A stretch of 64,000 nucleotides of DNA from positions 1 through 64,000 of the forward strand of contig CAZVPI010000009.1 of NCBI GenBank assembly GCA_964628035.1. Direction: 5' to 3'. The DNA is from UBA2199 sp964628035 (GTDB taxonomy: Bacteria > Acidobacteriota > Aminicenantia > UBA2199). The notes under the pieces were generated by a model. That model did not search any database, was not told where the DNA came from, and worked only from the letters and a program-made list of their open reading frames with translations. Made by a program: the position numbers and the translations under genes. Numbering within the stretch: position 1 is the stretch's first letter; every line of letters begins with the position of its first letter. This document shows positions 16,671 to 25,554 of the stretch, one piece after another.

Positions 16671-18547
16671 TGGCGCTGCTGGAAACGATCCACTCGCCCG
16701 CCGACCTGCGCCGGCTCGGCCTGGAGGAGCTGGAGGCCCTGTCGCTGGAGATCCGCGCCCTGCTGGTGGAGGTCGTGTCGCGCAACGGCGGCCACCTGTC
16801 GTCGAACCTGGGCGTCGTCGACCTCACCCTGGCCCTGCACCGGGTGTTCGACGCCCCCCGCGACCAGATCATCTGGGACATCGGCCACCAGTGCTACACC
16901 CACAAGATCATCACCGGCCGCCGCGCGCGCATCGGCACCATCCGCCAGCGCGGCGGCCTGCTCGGCTTCCCCGACCGCGGCGAAAGCGAGTACGACGTGC
17001 TCAACACCGGCCATGCCTCGACCTCGCTGGGCTTCGCCTCCGGGCTGGCCATCGCCCGCGACCGCCTGGGAAAGGGCCACCACATCGTGGCCGTGATCGG
17101 CGACGGCGCCCTGACCGGCGGCGTGGCCCTGGAGGCGCTCAACCACATCGGCCAGGTGAAGCAGCGGCTGATCATCATCCTCAACGACAACAAGATGTCG
17201 ATCTCTCCCAACGTGGGCGGCATCTCGCGGCACCTGAACTACCTGGCCGCCGGCCGCCCCTACATCCGCATGAAGGAGGTCATCCAGAACGTCCTGCGCG
17301 CCATCCCCCTGGCGGGCCGCGGCCTGTTCGACCTGGCCAAGAAGATCGAGGTGCTGATGCGCACCCTGATGGTGCCCGGCTCGCTCTTCGACGAGCTGGG
17401 CATCAAGTACATCGGGCCGATCAACGGCCACAGCTTCCGCGACCTGCTCAAGGAGCTGGAAGCGGCCAAGAAATACGACTATCCGGTGCTGCTGCACGTG
17501 GTGACGCGCAAGGGCGAGGGCTACGAGCCGGCCAGCGAAGACCCCAGCTCCTTCCATTCCTCGGCGCCCTTCAACATCGCCAACGGCAAGTTTCTGGGCC
17601 GCGAGAGCGGCCCCTCCTATTCCGAGGTCTTCGGCCGCAGCGTGCGCCGCCTGGTGGCCGTTGACCGCCGGGTGATCGCCCTGACGGCGGCCATGCCCGA
17701 GGGCACCGGCCTGGACGCGGTGCAGAAGGACTTCCCCGAGAACTTCTTCGACGTGGGCATCGCCGAGCAGTACATGTTCGATTTCGCCGGCGGCCTGGCC
17801 CTGGGCGGCTTCCGTCCCGTGCTCGGCGTCTACTCCACCTTCCTGCAGCGGGCCGTCGACCAGGTGATCCACGACGTGGCGCTGATGAACCTGCCGCTGC
17901 TGGTGGGCCTGGACCGCGCCGGGCTGGTCGGCGGCGACGGCCCCACCCACCAGGGTCTGTTCGACATCGCCCTGCTGCAGCCCGTCCCCGGCATCGTGCT
18001 CATGGCGCCCAAGGACGAGAACGAGCTGCAGCACATGGTGCACACGGCCAGCCTTCTGGACCGGCCGGCCTTCATCCGCTATCCCAAGGAGCCGGGCCAG
18101 GGAGTGCCCCTCGACCCGGAGCCGCGGGAGCTGCCCCTGGGCCGCGCCGAGGTCCTGCGCCGCGGCGGCCAGGTCGTGCTCTTGGCCGTGGGGCCCCTGG
18201 TTGCCCGCGCCCTGCAGGCGGCCGAGTCCCTGGCCGGCGAGGACGGCATCGAGGCCACGGTGGTCAACGTGCGCTTCCTCAAGCCCCTGGACCGCGGCCT
18301 CGTGCTGGAGCTGGCCCGCGCCGCCGGCCGCGTGGTCACCGTCGAGGACGGTTCGCTCCGCGGCGGCTTCGGGACCGTGGTCCGCGCCGAGCTCGAGGCG
18401 GGCGGCTTCGCCGGCGGCTTCCTGGCTTTGGGCGTGGGCGAGGAGCCCCTGCCCCTGGCGTCGCGCGCGGAGCTGCTGGCCCTGTGCGGGCTGGACGCCG
18501 AGGGCATCCGCCGGAGCGTCAAGGAATTCGTCATTCGAAATTCGTGA
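16667..18547 (+). CDS. dxs: 1-deoxy-D-xylulose-5-phosphate synthase
   Basis: 626 residues. It is the thiamine-diphosphate enzyme condensing pyruvate and glyceraldehyde 3-phosphate, the first step of the MEP pathway. Conserved segments include RNGGHLSSNLGVVDLT, WDIGHQCYTHKI, the TPP-binding GDGALTGGVALEALN with NDNKMSISPNVGG, GIAEQYMFDFAGGLA, and DGPTHQGLFDIA. The ATG overlaps the ispA stop. The last codons (EFVIRNS and stop) are not family sequence: they are encoded by a GAATTCG/TGATTCG heptamer array at 18524-18558, which supplies the TGA. Confidence 0.96.
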   Translation: MMALLETIHSPADLRRLGLEELEALSLEIRALLVEVVSRNGGHLSSNLGVVDLTLALHRVFDAPRDQIIWDIGHQCYTHKIITGRRARIGTIRQRGGLLGFPDRGESEYDVLNTGHASTSLGFASGLAIARDRLGKGHHIVAVIGDGALTGGVALEALNHIGQVKQRLIIILNDNKMSISPNVGGISRHLNYLAAGRPYIRMKEVIQNVLRAIPLAGRGLFDLAKKIEVLMRTLMVPGSLFDELGIKYIGPINGHSFRDLLKELEAAKKYDYPVLLHVVTRKGEGYEPASEDPSSFHSSAPFNIANGKFLGRESGPSYSEVFGRSVRRLVAVDRRVIALTAAMPEGTGLDAVQKDFPENFFDVGIAEQYMFDFAGGLALGGFRPVLGVYSTFLQRAVDQVIHDVALMNLPLLVGLDRAGLVGGDGPTHQGLFDIALLQPVPGIVLMAPKDENELQHMVHTASLLDRPAFIRYPKEPGQGVPLDPEPRELPLGRAEVLRRGGQVVLLAVGPLVARALQAAESLAGEDGIEATVVNVRFLKPLDRGLVLELARAAGRVVTVEDGSLRGGFGTVVRAELEAGGFAGGFLALGVGEEPLPLASRAELLALCGLDAEGIRRSVKEFVIRNS

Positions 18548-18621
18548 TTCGTGATTCGTTCAAGGCACGTGAACGAGCCGTTGCCTCCCTTATTGCGAAG
18601 CACGAATCACGAGTCACGATG
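18524..18621 (+). terminator. Inverted heptamer arrays at the dxs 3' end (putative long hairpin)
   Basis: Five 7-base units end in ATTCG (18524-18558). They are followed 42 bases later by CACGAAT, CACGAGT, CACGATG (18601-18621). The two arms can pair over about 18 bases with one mismatch (CGTGATTCGTGATTCGT against its complement). There is no U-tract, so intrinsic termination is uncertain. It sits between the dxs stop codon and the next promoter. Confidence 0.5.
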
Positions 18622-18634
18622 GCTCGACTGTTCC

Positions 18635-18663
18635 TTGACACTTGACAGCGATTCCTTTATGAT
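18635..18663 (+). promoter_or_regulatory. Sigma-70-type promoter, leaderless arrangement
   Basis: TTGACA (18635-18640), 17 bases, TATGAT (18658-18663). The predicted start base, 7 after the -10 box, is 18670, which is the A of the ATG of the next gene; no Shine-Dalgarno sequence exists. Confidence 0.7.
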
Positions 18664-18669
18664 GACGCC

Positions 18670-19002
18670 ATGATCGTGGGCTACAACACCGACATCAAGT
18701 ACCGCCAGGAGGTCTTCCATATCCAGACCGAGGACAAGGGCCAGGGCAACCCCCTGATCGAGACCCTGGTCTACCTGCACGGCGAGATCCTCCTGTCCAG
18801 GCGCATTTCCTACGCCCACCTGCTCGACTCGGCCGACAAGATCAAGAAAGTCAAGAGCCTGATGAAAAGCCAGCACGACCAGGTCATCGGCGAGCTGAAG
18901 GAGGGGAAGTTCTCGCACCTGATGTCGATGGACACCCAGGACATCGAGGACCGGACGCTCGACGAGATGGTGCTGGAGTACCTGCAGAACGAAAACCCCT
19001 GA
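18670..19002 (+). CDS. Conserved small protein of unknown function, coupled to polA
   Basis: 110 residues, soluble, no signal peptide. It begins MIVGYNTDIKYRQEVFHIQTEDKGQGNPLIETLVYLHGEILLSRR. This FHxQTED ... NPxIxTxVYxxGxIL pattern is familiar from short uncharacterised proteins in Acidobacteriota and Myxococcota, with no known function. The C-terminal half is helical (KKVKSLMKSQHDQVIGELKEG). polA begins 2 bases after its stop, so the two are almost certainly co-transcribed. The gene is probably translated from a leaderless mRNA. Confidence 0.7.
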   Translation: MIVGYNTDIKYRQEVFHIQTEDKGQGNPLIETLVYLHGEILLSRRISYAHLLDSADKIKKVKSLMKSQHDQVIGELKEGKFSHLMSMDTQDIEDRTLDEMVLEYLQNENP

Positions 19003-19004
19003 AC

Positions 19005-21722
19005 GTGCCCGAACGCGTCCTGCTCATCGACGGCATGTACCTGGTCTTCAGTTCGTACTATGCCCATGCCGCCATGCGCACCCTGGAGAACGAGCCCACC
19101 GGCGCCGTCTTCGGCTTCGTGCAGCGCGTGGAGAGCCTGCTGGCCGAGCTGCAGCCCCAGCGGCTGGCGGTGGCCTTCGATTCCAAGGAAAGGAACTTCC
19201 GCCGCGAGCTGTACCCGGAGTACAAGGCCAAGCGCCAGCAGCCCCCGGATGAGCTCGTGCGGCAGCTGCCGGCGGTGCGCGAGTACCTGGCCGGGCGCGG
19301 CATCTGCGCGCTGGAGAAACCGGGGCTCGAGGGAGACGACATCATCGCCCTGCTGGCGCGGCGCTACGCCGACGCCGGCAGCGAGGTGCTGATCTTCTCG
19401 GCCGACAAGGACCTGTTCCAGCTCGTGGGCGGCCCGGTCTTCGTCTACCACCCCAAACTGAAGAAGAAGCTGGGCCGCGACGAGGTCAAGAAATTCTTCG
19501 GCGTCTATCCCGAGCAGATCGTCGACTTCCTCTCGCTGGCCGGCGACGCCTCGGACAACATCCCCGGCATTCCCGGGGTGGGCGAGAAGACGGCGACGCG
19601 GCTGCTGGAAAGGTTCGGCAGCCTGGAGGCCCTGCTCGAGGGCCTCGGCCAGGTGGAGGGCAAGCTGAGGGAGCGCATCGCCGCCAACGCCCACCTGCTG
19701 GAGCGATGGCGGCCGCTGCTCGATTTCGCCCGCATCCCCGAGACGGCCCTGGACCTGGAGCTGCCCCCCTTCCGGCCGCGCTGCGGCGGCGAACTGGCCG
19801 GGCTGTACCGCCGCCTGCAGTTCCACAGCCTGCTCAGGAAGCTCGATGCCGGCCAAGGCGGCGCGCCCCCATCCGGCGGTGAAGCCGCGGCGGAGGGACC
19901 AGCCGTGACCCTGGTGCTGGACCGCGCGGGCCTGAAGGAGCTGGCGGCCAGGGCCCGCCGGGCCGGGCGCTTCGCCTTCGACATCGAGACCACCGCCCTG
20001 CCGTTCGCCTCCGCCCAGGTCGTGGGCATCGGCCTGGCCCTGGCGGAGGGCGCCTATTACGTCCCCTTCCTGGCCGCGCAGGCGCCGCGGCCGCTGCCGA
20101 CGCCGGCCGACTTCCGCGCCGAGATGGCCGGCGTGTTCGCCGACGCCGGCATAGGCAAGACCGGCCACAACCTGAAGTTCGACACGCTGCACCTGCGCCG
20201 CCAGGGCCTGGCCGTCGCCGGCGTCGAGCACGACACCATGGTCATGTCCTACCTGCTCTTCCCCAACCGCCGCAGCCACCAGCTGAAAGAATTGAGCGCC
20301 GAGTTCCTGGGAGCGCGCCAGGCCACCTACGAGGAGCTGACGGGCAAGGGCAAGGGCCAGGTGCCGATCGCCGAGGTGGAGCTGGAGAAGGTCGCGGCCT
20401 ACTGCGCCGCCGATGCCGACGCGTCGCGGCGCCTGGCCGCCGCGCTGCTGCCGCGACTGGAGCAGGAGCGGCTGGCGCCCCTCTACCGCAGCGTCGAGAT
20501 GCCGCTGCTGCAGGTCCTGGCCGACATGGAATGGCTGGGCGTGCGCGTCGACCGCGCCTTCCTGCAGGAGGCCGACCGCCTCCTGCGCGCCGGCATCGAC
20601 GTGGCCGAGAGGGAGGTGCGCAGCCTGGCCGGCTACGACGTCAACCTCAACTCGCCGCAGCAGCTGGCCGAACTGCTGTTCGACAAGATGGGGCTGCCGC
20701 AGAGCAAGAAAACGCGCAAGACCCGCGCCCACTCCACCGACATCGAGGTGCTCAACGAGCTGAAGGGCTACCCGGTCGTCGAGCGCATCATCGCCCACCG
20801 CACCCTCAAGAAGCTCCACGCCACCTACGTCCTGGGGCTGCTGGAGAGCCTGGACGGGGGGGACCGCGTCCACACCCAGTTCAACCAGACGGTCACCGCC
20901 ACCGGCCGCCTGTCCTCCTCCAACCCCAACCTGCAGAACATCCCGCTGGGGACCTTCCCGGTCGCCGGCTCGCCCACGGGGCTGAACCTGCGGCAGGCCT
21001 TCATCGCCTCGCCCGGGCGGCGCCTGCTCTCGGCCGACTATTCGCAGATCGAGCTGCGGGTCATGGCCCACTTCTCCGAGGACGAGAACCTGCTGCGGGC
21101 CTTCGCCGAGGGCGCCGACATCCACCAGCGCACCGCCGAGCTGGTCTTCGGCGCCGACCTTTTCGCCGGGGCGCCCGAGCTGCGCCGGCGGGCCAAGATC
21201 ATCAACTTCTCGATCCTGTACGGCAGCGGCGCCTTTTCCCTGGCCAAGGAGCTGGGAGTGGGCTTCGCCGAGGCCAGGGAGTTCATCGAGCGCTACTTCG
21301 AGACCTACCGTGGCGTGCGCCGCTTCATGGATCGCGTCGTCGCCGAGGCCGAGAAAAACCCGGAGGTGCGCACCCTGGCCGGCCGCGTCCGCCCCATCCC
21401 GGAAATGCAGAGCGCCAACCGCACGGTCAGGGAGAACGGCAAGCGCATGGCGGTCAACACCGTCATCCAGGGCAGCGCCGCCGACATCATCAAGAAGGCC
21501 ATGATCGGCATCCACGGCGAGCTGGCCGGCATGGAAAGCCGCCTGCTGCTGCAGGTCCATGACGAGCTCGTGTTCGAGTTCCCCGCGGCGGAGGAGAAGC
21601 GGCTGGCCGCCCTGGTGCGCCGGGGCATGGAGAACGCCGTCGTGCTGAAGACGCCACTGAAGGTGAGCCTGAAGACCGGGAGCAACTGGGCCGACCTGAA
21701 GCCCCTGGCGGAGGCAAAATGA
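19005..21722 (+). CDS. polA: DNA polymerase I with 5'-3' and 3'-5' exonuclease domains
   Basis: 905 residues from a GTG start. The 5'-nuclease domain (1-~290) has AVAFDSKERNFR, GLEGDDIIALL and GDASDNIPGIPGVGEKTA. The proofreading domain is intact: FDIETT, GHNLKFDTLHL and YCAADADASRRL carry the expected Asp/Glu residues. The polymerase has motif A (SADYSQIELRVMAHFSED), motif B (RRRAKIINFSILYGSGAF, with Ser after the key Phe) and motif C (LLLQVHDELVFEF). It fills Okazaki gaps and serves repair. It overlaps the next gene by an ATGA. Confidence 0.97.
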   Translation: MPERVLLIDGMYLVFSSYYAHAAMRTLENEPTGAVFGFVQRVESLLAELQPQRLAVAFDSKERNFRRELYPEYKAKRQQPPDELVRQLPAVREYLAGRGICALEKPGLEGDDIIALLARRYADAGSEVLIFSADKDLFQLVGGPVFVYHPKLKKKLGRDEVKKFFGVYPEQIVDFLSLAGDASDNIPGIPGVGEKTATRLLERFGSLEALLEGLGQVEGKLRERIAANAHLLERWRPLLDFARIPETALDLELPPFRPRCGGELAGLYRRLQFHSLLRKLDAGQGGAPPSGGEAAAEGPAVTLVLDRAGLKELAARARRAGRFAFDIETTALPFASAQVVGIGLALAEGAYYVPFLAAQAPRPLPTPADFRAEMAGVFADAGIGKTGHNLKFDTLHLRRQGLAVAGVEHDTMVMSYLLFPNRRSHQLKELSAEFLGARQATYEELTGKGKGQVPIAEVELEKVAAYCAADADASRRLAAALLPRLEQERLAPLYRSVEMPLLQVLADMEWLGVRVDRAFLQEADRLLRAGIDVAEREVRSLAGYDVNLNSPQQLAELLFDKMGLPQSKKTRKTRAHSTDIEVLNELKGYPVVERIIAHRTLKKLHATYVLGLLESLDGGDRVHTQFNQTVTATGRLSSSNPNLQNIPLGTFPVAGSPTGLNLRQAFIASPGRRLLSADYSQIELRVMAHFSEDENLLRAFAEGADIHQRTAELVFGADLFAGAPELRRRAKIINFSILYGSGAFSLAKELGVGFAEAREFIERYFETYRGVRRFMDRVVAEAEKNPEVRTLAGRVRPIPEMQSANRTVRENGKRMAVNTVIQGSAADIIKKAMIGIHGELAGMESRLLLQVHDELVFEFPAAEEKRLAALVRRGMENAVVLKTPLKVSLKTGSNWADLKPLAEAK

Positions 21723-23497
21723 AGGAAATCGACGCGGCGCAATTCCGCCAGATCGTGCGGCGCGGCATGGAGCACCTGTTCGAGGAACGGGAAACGCTCA
21801 ACCGCATCAACGTCTTCCCCGTCGCCGACGGCGACACCGGCGACAACCTGGTGCAGACCCTGCGCCCGGTCCATGACGAACTGGACGGCTGGAGCGAAGT
21901 TCGGCTCGACGACGCGGCCGCCCGCCTGGCCCAGGCCCTGCTGCGCTCGGCCAAGGGCAATTCCGGGGTCATCTTTTCCCAGTTCTTCTTCGCCCTGGCC
22001 AGGGCCATGAAGGGCCACCAGGCGATCGGGCCGGCCGATTTCAGCCTGGCCATGGAGCAGGCGGTGCGCGACACCTATGCCGCCGTGGCCGATCCCCGCG
22101 AGGGGACGATCCTGACCGTCCTGCGCCACACCGCCGAGGAGTTCAAGCGCCTGGCCATGAGCGGCGAGCGCTACCAGGTCATCTTCGAGAAGGCCATCCT
22201 CAAGGCCAAGGAGATCCTGGAGCGGACGCGGGACATGCTGCCGCAGCTGAAAAAGGCCCGCGTGGTCGACGCCGGCGGCCTGGGTTTTTTCCTTTTCTTC
22301 AAGGGCATGTCGGCGGCGATGAACGGCCGCGTGGACGCCGACGCCGGCGGCGCCGCCTTCGCCGCCACGCCGCGGGACGTCGCGGAGGCGGAGCGGGCCT
22401 TCGGCGACGATGGGCTTGTCCGGCCCGTGGTCCTGGCCCGCTATTTCTACTGGGAGCTGCTGCGCTGCCGCGGCGACTCGCTGCTCGTCGCCGGCGACGA
22501 GGGTCTGTTCCACCTGCACCTGCACACCGACGACCCGCAGGCGGCCGAGGCCGAGATCGCCCGCCACGGCGAGATCCTGCAGCGCAAGGTCGACTCGCTG
22601 CGCGTCCCGGCGCCGCGGCCGCTGCCGCAAACGGCGCTGCTGATCGATTCGGCCGTCGACGTGCCCGAGGAAGTGGAGCGGGAGGCGGCCATTGCCGTCG
22701 TGCCGCTGCAGATCTCCCTCAACGGGCGTTTTTGCCGCGACCGCCTGGAGATCGCCAAGAAGGAGCTCTACCGGCGCATGCGCGCCGAGAAGGACCTGGT
22801 CGTGAAAACCTCGCAGCCGGCGCCGCTCGATTTCCAGAACGCCTTCGCCGCGGCGCTGGCCGCCCGCGGACGGGCGCTGCTGTTCAGCCTCTCCTCGCGG
22901 CTGAGCGGCTCCTTCGCCAGCGCCCAGGCCGCCCTGCGGCTCCTGCCCGAGGCCGACCGCGGGCGCGTGCGCCTGGTCGACACGCGGAACGTGTCGGCGG
23001 GAAGCGGCCTGCTGCTGTGCCGCGCCCTGCGCCTGCTGGCCCAGGGGCTGGATCCCGAGGAGGTCGCCGTGGACATCGAGTCGCGGCGCGGGGACGTGGT
23101 CTCCCTGGGCTATGTCGAGTCGCTGGAGTACGCCGTGCGCGGCGGCCGCCTGCCGCCGGCCGCCGCCTGGCTGCAGCGCCGTCTCGGCCTGCGGCCGCTG
23201 GTGGCCTTTGTCGACGGCCGCCTGGTGCGCGCCGGGGCCCTGCTCAGCGCGCGCAACAAGGAGCGCAAGGTCGTGCGCCGCTTCCTGAAGCGCCTCGACC
23301 GCGCGCGCTCGTACTCGCTGGGGATCGTCTACACCGACAACCCGCAGGCGGTGCTGCGGCTGCAGGACGAGCTGGCCCGGTCGGGGCTGCGGATCGCGTC
23401 GCTGTTCCAGGCAATCGGCGCCGCCGTGCTCGGCGCCCACGCCGGCCCCGGCACCTTCTGCCTGTGGGCCCTGCCCGAACCGTTGCCAACGGAATGA
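21719..23497 (+). CDS. DAK2-DegV fusion protein (FakA/FakB-like)
   Basis: 592 residues. Residues 1-~195 form a DAK2 kinase domain: NVFPVADGDTGDN (Asp38, Asp40, Asp43 expected to bind Mg-ATP), AKGNSGVIFSQ and VDAGGLGFFLFFKG. From about 300, after ALLIDSAVDVPEEVE, comes a DegV fatty-acid-binding domain with TSQPAPLDFQNAF, LSSRLSGSFASAQ and VESLEYAVRGGRLP. In Firmicutes these are separate: FakA phosphorylates fatty acids held by FakB. Here enzyme and carrier appear fused, so fatty-acid phosphorylation is a reasonable inference. It is coupled by overlaps to polA and the next gene. Confidence 0.88.
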   Translation: MKEIDAAQFRQIVRRGMEHLFEERETLNRINVFPVADGDTGDNLVQTLRPVHDELDGWSEVRLDDAAARLAQALLRSAKGNSGVIFSQFFFALARAMKGHQAIGPADFSLAMEQAVRDTYAAVADPREGTILTVLRHTAEEFKRLAMSGERYQVIFEKAILKAKEILERTRDMLPQLKKARVVDAGGLGFFLFFKGMSAAMNGRVDADAGGAAFAATPRDVAEAERAFGDDGLVRPVVLARYFYWELLRCRGDSLLVAGDEGLFHLHLHTDDPQAAEAEIARHGEILQRKVDSLRVPAPRPLPQTALLIDSAVDVPEEVEREAAIAVVPLQISLNGRFCRDRLEIAKKELYRRMRAEKDLVVKTSQPAPLDFQNAFAAALAARGRALLFSLSSRLSGSFASAQAALRLLPEADRGRVRLVDTRNVSAGSGLLLCRALRLLAQGLDPEEVAVDIESRRGDVVSLGYVESLEYAVRGGRLPPAAAWLQRRLGLRPLVAFVDGRLVRAGALLSARNKERKVVRRFLKRLDRARSYSLGIVYTDNPQAVLRLQDELARSGLRIASLFQAIGAAVLGAHAGPGTFCLWALPEPLPTE

Positions 23498-24450
23498 GCG
23501 TGGACAGGCCGATCAAGCTGGGCATCAGCTCCTGCCTGCTGGGCAACAAGGTCCGCTTCGACGGCGGCCACAAGTTCGACCCCTTCTTGGTCAACGTTCT
23601 GGGGGCCTTTGTCGAGTATGTCCCGGTCTGCCCCGAGGTGGAATCGGGCTTCCCGGTGCCGCGCGAGGCTTTCCGCCTGGTCGGAGACCCGCTGCAGCCC
23701 AGGCTGGTGACCCGCCAGACCGGGGTCGACGCCACGGCGCGCATGGAAAGCTGGCTGGAGAAAAGGCTGCCGCAGCTGGAGCGGGAGGGGCTGAGCGGCT
23801 TCGTCTTCAAGAGCCAGTCGCCCTCCAGCGGCATGGAGCGGGTCAAGGTCTACAACGAGAAGGGGGTGGCCGAGAAGAAGGGGGTGGGGATCTTCGCCCG
23901 GGCGCTGATGCGCCGCCTGCCGCTGCTGCCGGTCGAGGAGGAGGGGCGGCTGCAGGACATCGGGCTGCGCGAGAACTTCATCGAGCGCCTCTTCGCCTTC
24001 CGCCGCTGGCAGGACCTCGTTGCTACCAACATCACCGCTGCCGGGCTGGTCGACTTCCAGCGCCGCCACAAGTACCTGCTGATGGCCCACAGCCCGGAGC
24101 TGGCCCGGCGGCTGGGAGCGCTGGCGGCCCAGGCCGGAATCCGGCCCCTGGCCGGGCTGCTCTCCGAATACGAGGCGCTTTTCCTCGCGGCCATCAAGCA
24201 GAAGGCCACCGTGCGCAAGCACGCCAACGTGCTGCAGCACATGCTGGGCTATTTCAAGAAGCAGCTCGACGAGTTCGAAAAGCGGGAGCTGCTGCAGGTG
24301 ATCGGGAACTACCGCCAGGGGCTGGTGCCGCTGGTCGCGCCCCTGACGCTGCTGAAGCATTACATCGCCAAGTTCCGCCAGCCCTATCTGCAGGACCAGG
24401 TCTATCTCGATCCGCATCCCATGGAGCTCAAGCTCCGCAACCACGCGTAG
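23494..24450 (+). CDS. DUF523/DUF1722 (YbgA-like) protein
   Basis: 318 residues. Residues 5-~155 are DUF523: GISSCLLGNKVRFDGGHK, CPEVESGFPVPRE, then FVFKSQSPSSGMERVKVY. Residues ~185-310 are DUF1722: FRRWQDLVATNITAAGLVDFQRRHKYLLMAHSP and VRKHANVLQHMLGYFKKQLD. Such two-domain proteins are widespread, sometimes beside photolyase genes, and their function is unresolved. The ATG overlaps the preceding stop (ATGA at 23494-23497). The frame is open upstream, but only this start matches the domain boundary. Confidence 0.88.
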   Translation: MSVDRPIKLGISSCLLGNKVRFDGGHKFDPFLVNVLGAFVEYVPVCPEVESGFPVPREAFRLVGDPLQPRLVTRQTGVDATARMESWLEKRLPQLEREGLSGFVFKSQSPSSGMERVKVYNEKGVAEKKGVGIFARALMRRLPLLPVEEEGRLQDIGLRENFIERLFAFRRWQDLVATNITAAGLVDFQRRHKYLLMAHSPELARRLGALAAQAGIRPLAGLLSEYEALFLAAIKQKATVRKHANVLQHMLGYFKKQLDEFEKRELLQVIGNYRQGLVPLVAPLTLLKHYIAKFRQPYLQDQVYLDPHPMELKLRNHA

Positions 24451-24469
24451 AGAGCCTCAGGAAGCAATC

Positions 24470-24763
24470 GGCATAAGGCGGGCGGCGTACGGCCGACGGC
24501 AGGACAAGGCATAAGGCAAAAGAAAGAAGAAGGCCCCCAAGGGCAATCGGCTCCTGGCATGCAATAGAAGGGATGACGATCCCAGTGTCTTGCCCTCTGG
24601 CTTCGCTTTGACTTCCCTTGAAAGATTCTGCCTGGCAGCCGAGTTCACCTAGTTTATTTGCCAGACAGGTTTGGATCGTCCCTTCAATGTTCTTCGTCCG
24701 TTTTCAGCCTAGATCCTTCTGTCTTGTTGCCGTACGCCTGGCGCCGTCGGCCGTACGCCAAGT
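24470..24763. repeat. Spacer with an inverted pair of GGCGTAC-type heptamer arrays
   Basis: 24470-24504 holds GGCATAA, GGCGGGC, GGCGTAC, GGCCGAC, GGCAGGA. 24729-24763 holds GCCGTAC, GCCTGGC, GCCGTCG, GCCGTAC, GCCAAGT. The block 24484-24500 and its reverse complement at 24743-24759 match at all 17 bases. The arrays lie next to the 3' ends of two convergent genes. The interior (24505-24728) has purine-rich and GCCCCCAAGGGC-like repeat fragments and no supportable gene. Confidence 0.75.
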
Positions 24764-24767
24764 TCGG

Positions 24768-25538
24768 TTATTGTTTTGGCGGCCAGGGCACGAACACGGA
24801 CGTTCGTTTCTTGTACTCCTCCCAGTCGGGCCGGCCGGCGTATTTTTTTTCCAGCAGGGGCACTCCCGACACGAAGAGGAGCAGCCAGGTGATCACCGTT
24901 GGCCCGATCAGCCCCAGCCAGCCGTGGGGGGCCGAGAGGGCGATCCCGGCGATCCCCCACCACTGCAGCGCCTCGCCGAAGTAGTTGGGATGACGGGAGT
25001 AGCGCCACAGGCCGCTGGCGATCAGCCGGCCCCTGTTCTCCGGCTTGCTCCGGAACGCGGCCAGCTGGCGGTCGCCGACGGACTCGAACAAAAAGCCGGC
25101 CAGCCAGACCAGGGCGCCGGCAAGGTCGAGCCAGCGCGGCGGCGGCTGGCGCTGCCCGACCACCAGCAGCGCCGGCGTCGAGATCAGCAGCAGGAACAGG
25201 CCCTGGAGCATGAAGACCTGCAGGAACGTGCGCGGCACGAACCATTTGCCCCACTGCCGGCGCCAGGCCGCGTAGCGGAAATCCTCCCTCCGGCCGCGGT
25301 TGCGGCGGAAGATGTGCCAGGCCAGGCGGCCGGCCCAGAGGGTCACCAGAGCCAGGACCAGGACCGGCCGCGGATGCCATGAGCCGTGCAGCAGGAACAC
25401 CGCCCAGGCGGTGAGGACAAAGCCCGGCCCCCAGGCGATGTCGGCGAGGCCGTTGTTCCGCTTCCACAGGGCGACGGCGAAGGCCGCCGTCATGTACGCG
25501 CCTATCATCGCGGCCGCCAGCAGGACGATCTCGGCCAT
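24768..25538 (-). CDS. DUF1295 membrane protein (steroid 5-alpha-reductase superfamily)
   Basis: 256 residues with about six membrane helices. The typical DUF1295 segments are NNGLADIAWGPGFV near the N-terminus, then GLWRYSRHPNYFGEALQWWG and PLLEKKYAGRPDWEEYKKRT near the C-terminus. The superfamily includes NADPH-dependent lipid reductases and membrane methyltransferases; the bacterial members are uncharacterised. It follows uvsE after 16 bases in the same direction, suggesting the same transcript. Its stop faces a spacer with inverted heptamer arrays. Confidence 0.85.
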   Translation of the reverse strand: MAEIVLLAAAMIGAYMTAAFAVALWKRNNGLADIAWGPGFVLTAWAVFLLHGSWHPRPVLVLALVTLWAGRLAWHIFRRNRGRREDFRYAAWRRQWGKWFVPRTFLQVFMLQGLFLLLISTPALLVVGQRQPPPRWLDLAGALVWLAGFLFESVGDRQLAAFRSKPENRGRLIASGLWRYSRHPNYFGEALQWWGIAGIALSAPHGWLGLIGPTVITWLLLFVSGVPLLEKKYAGRPDWEEYKKRTSVFVPWPPKQ

Positions 25539-25554
25539 GGCTTCCTCCTTCTGT

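Noticed and set aside
18810..21560. 916-codon minus-strand frame opposite polA
   Set aside because: Low-complexity Leu/Gln/Gly/Val composition typical of antisense frames in GC-rich genes; polA is unambiguous.
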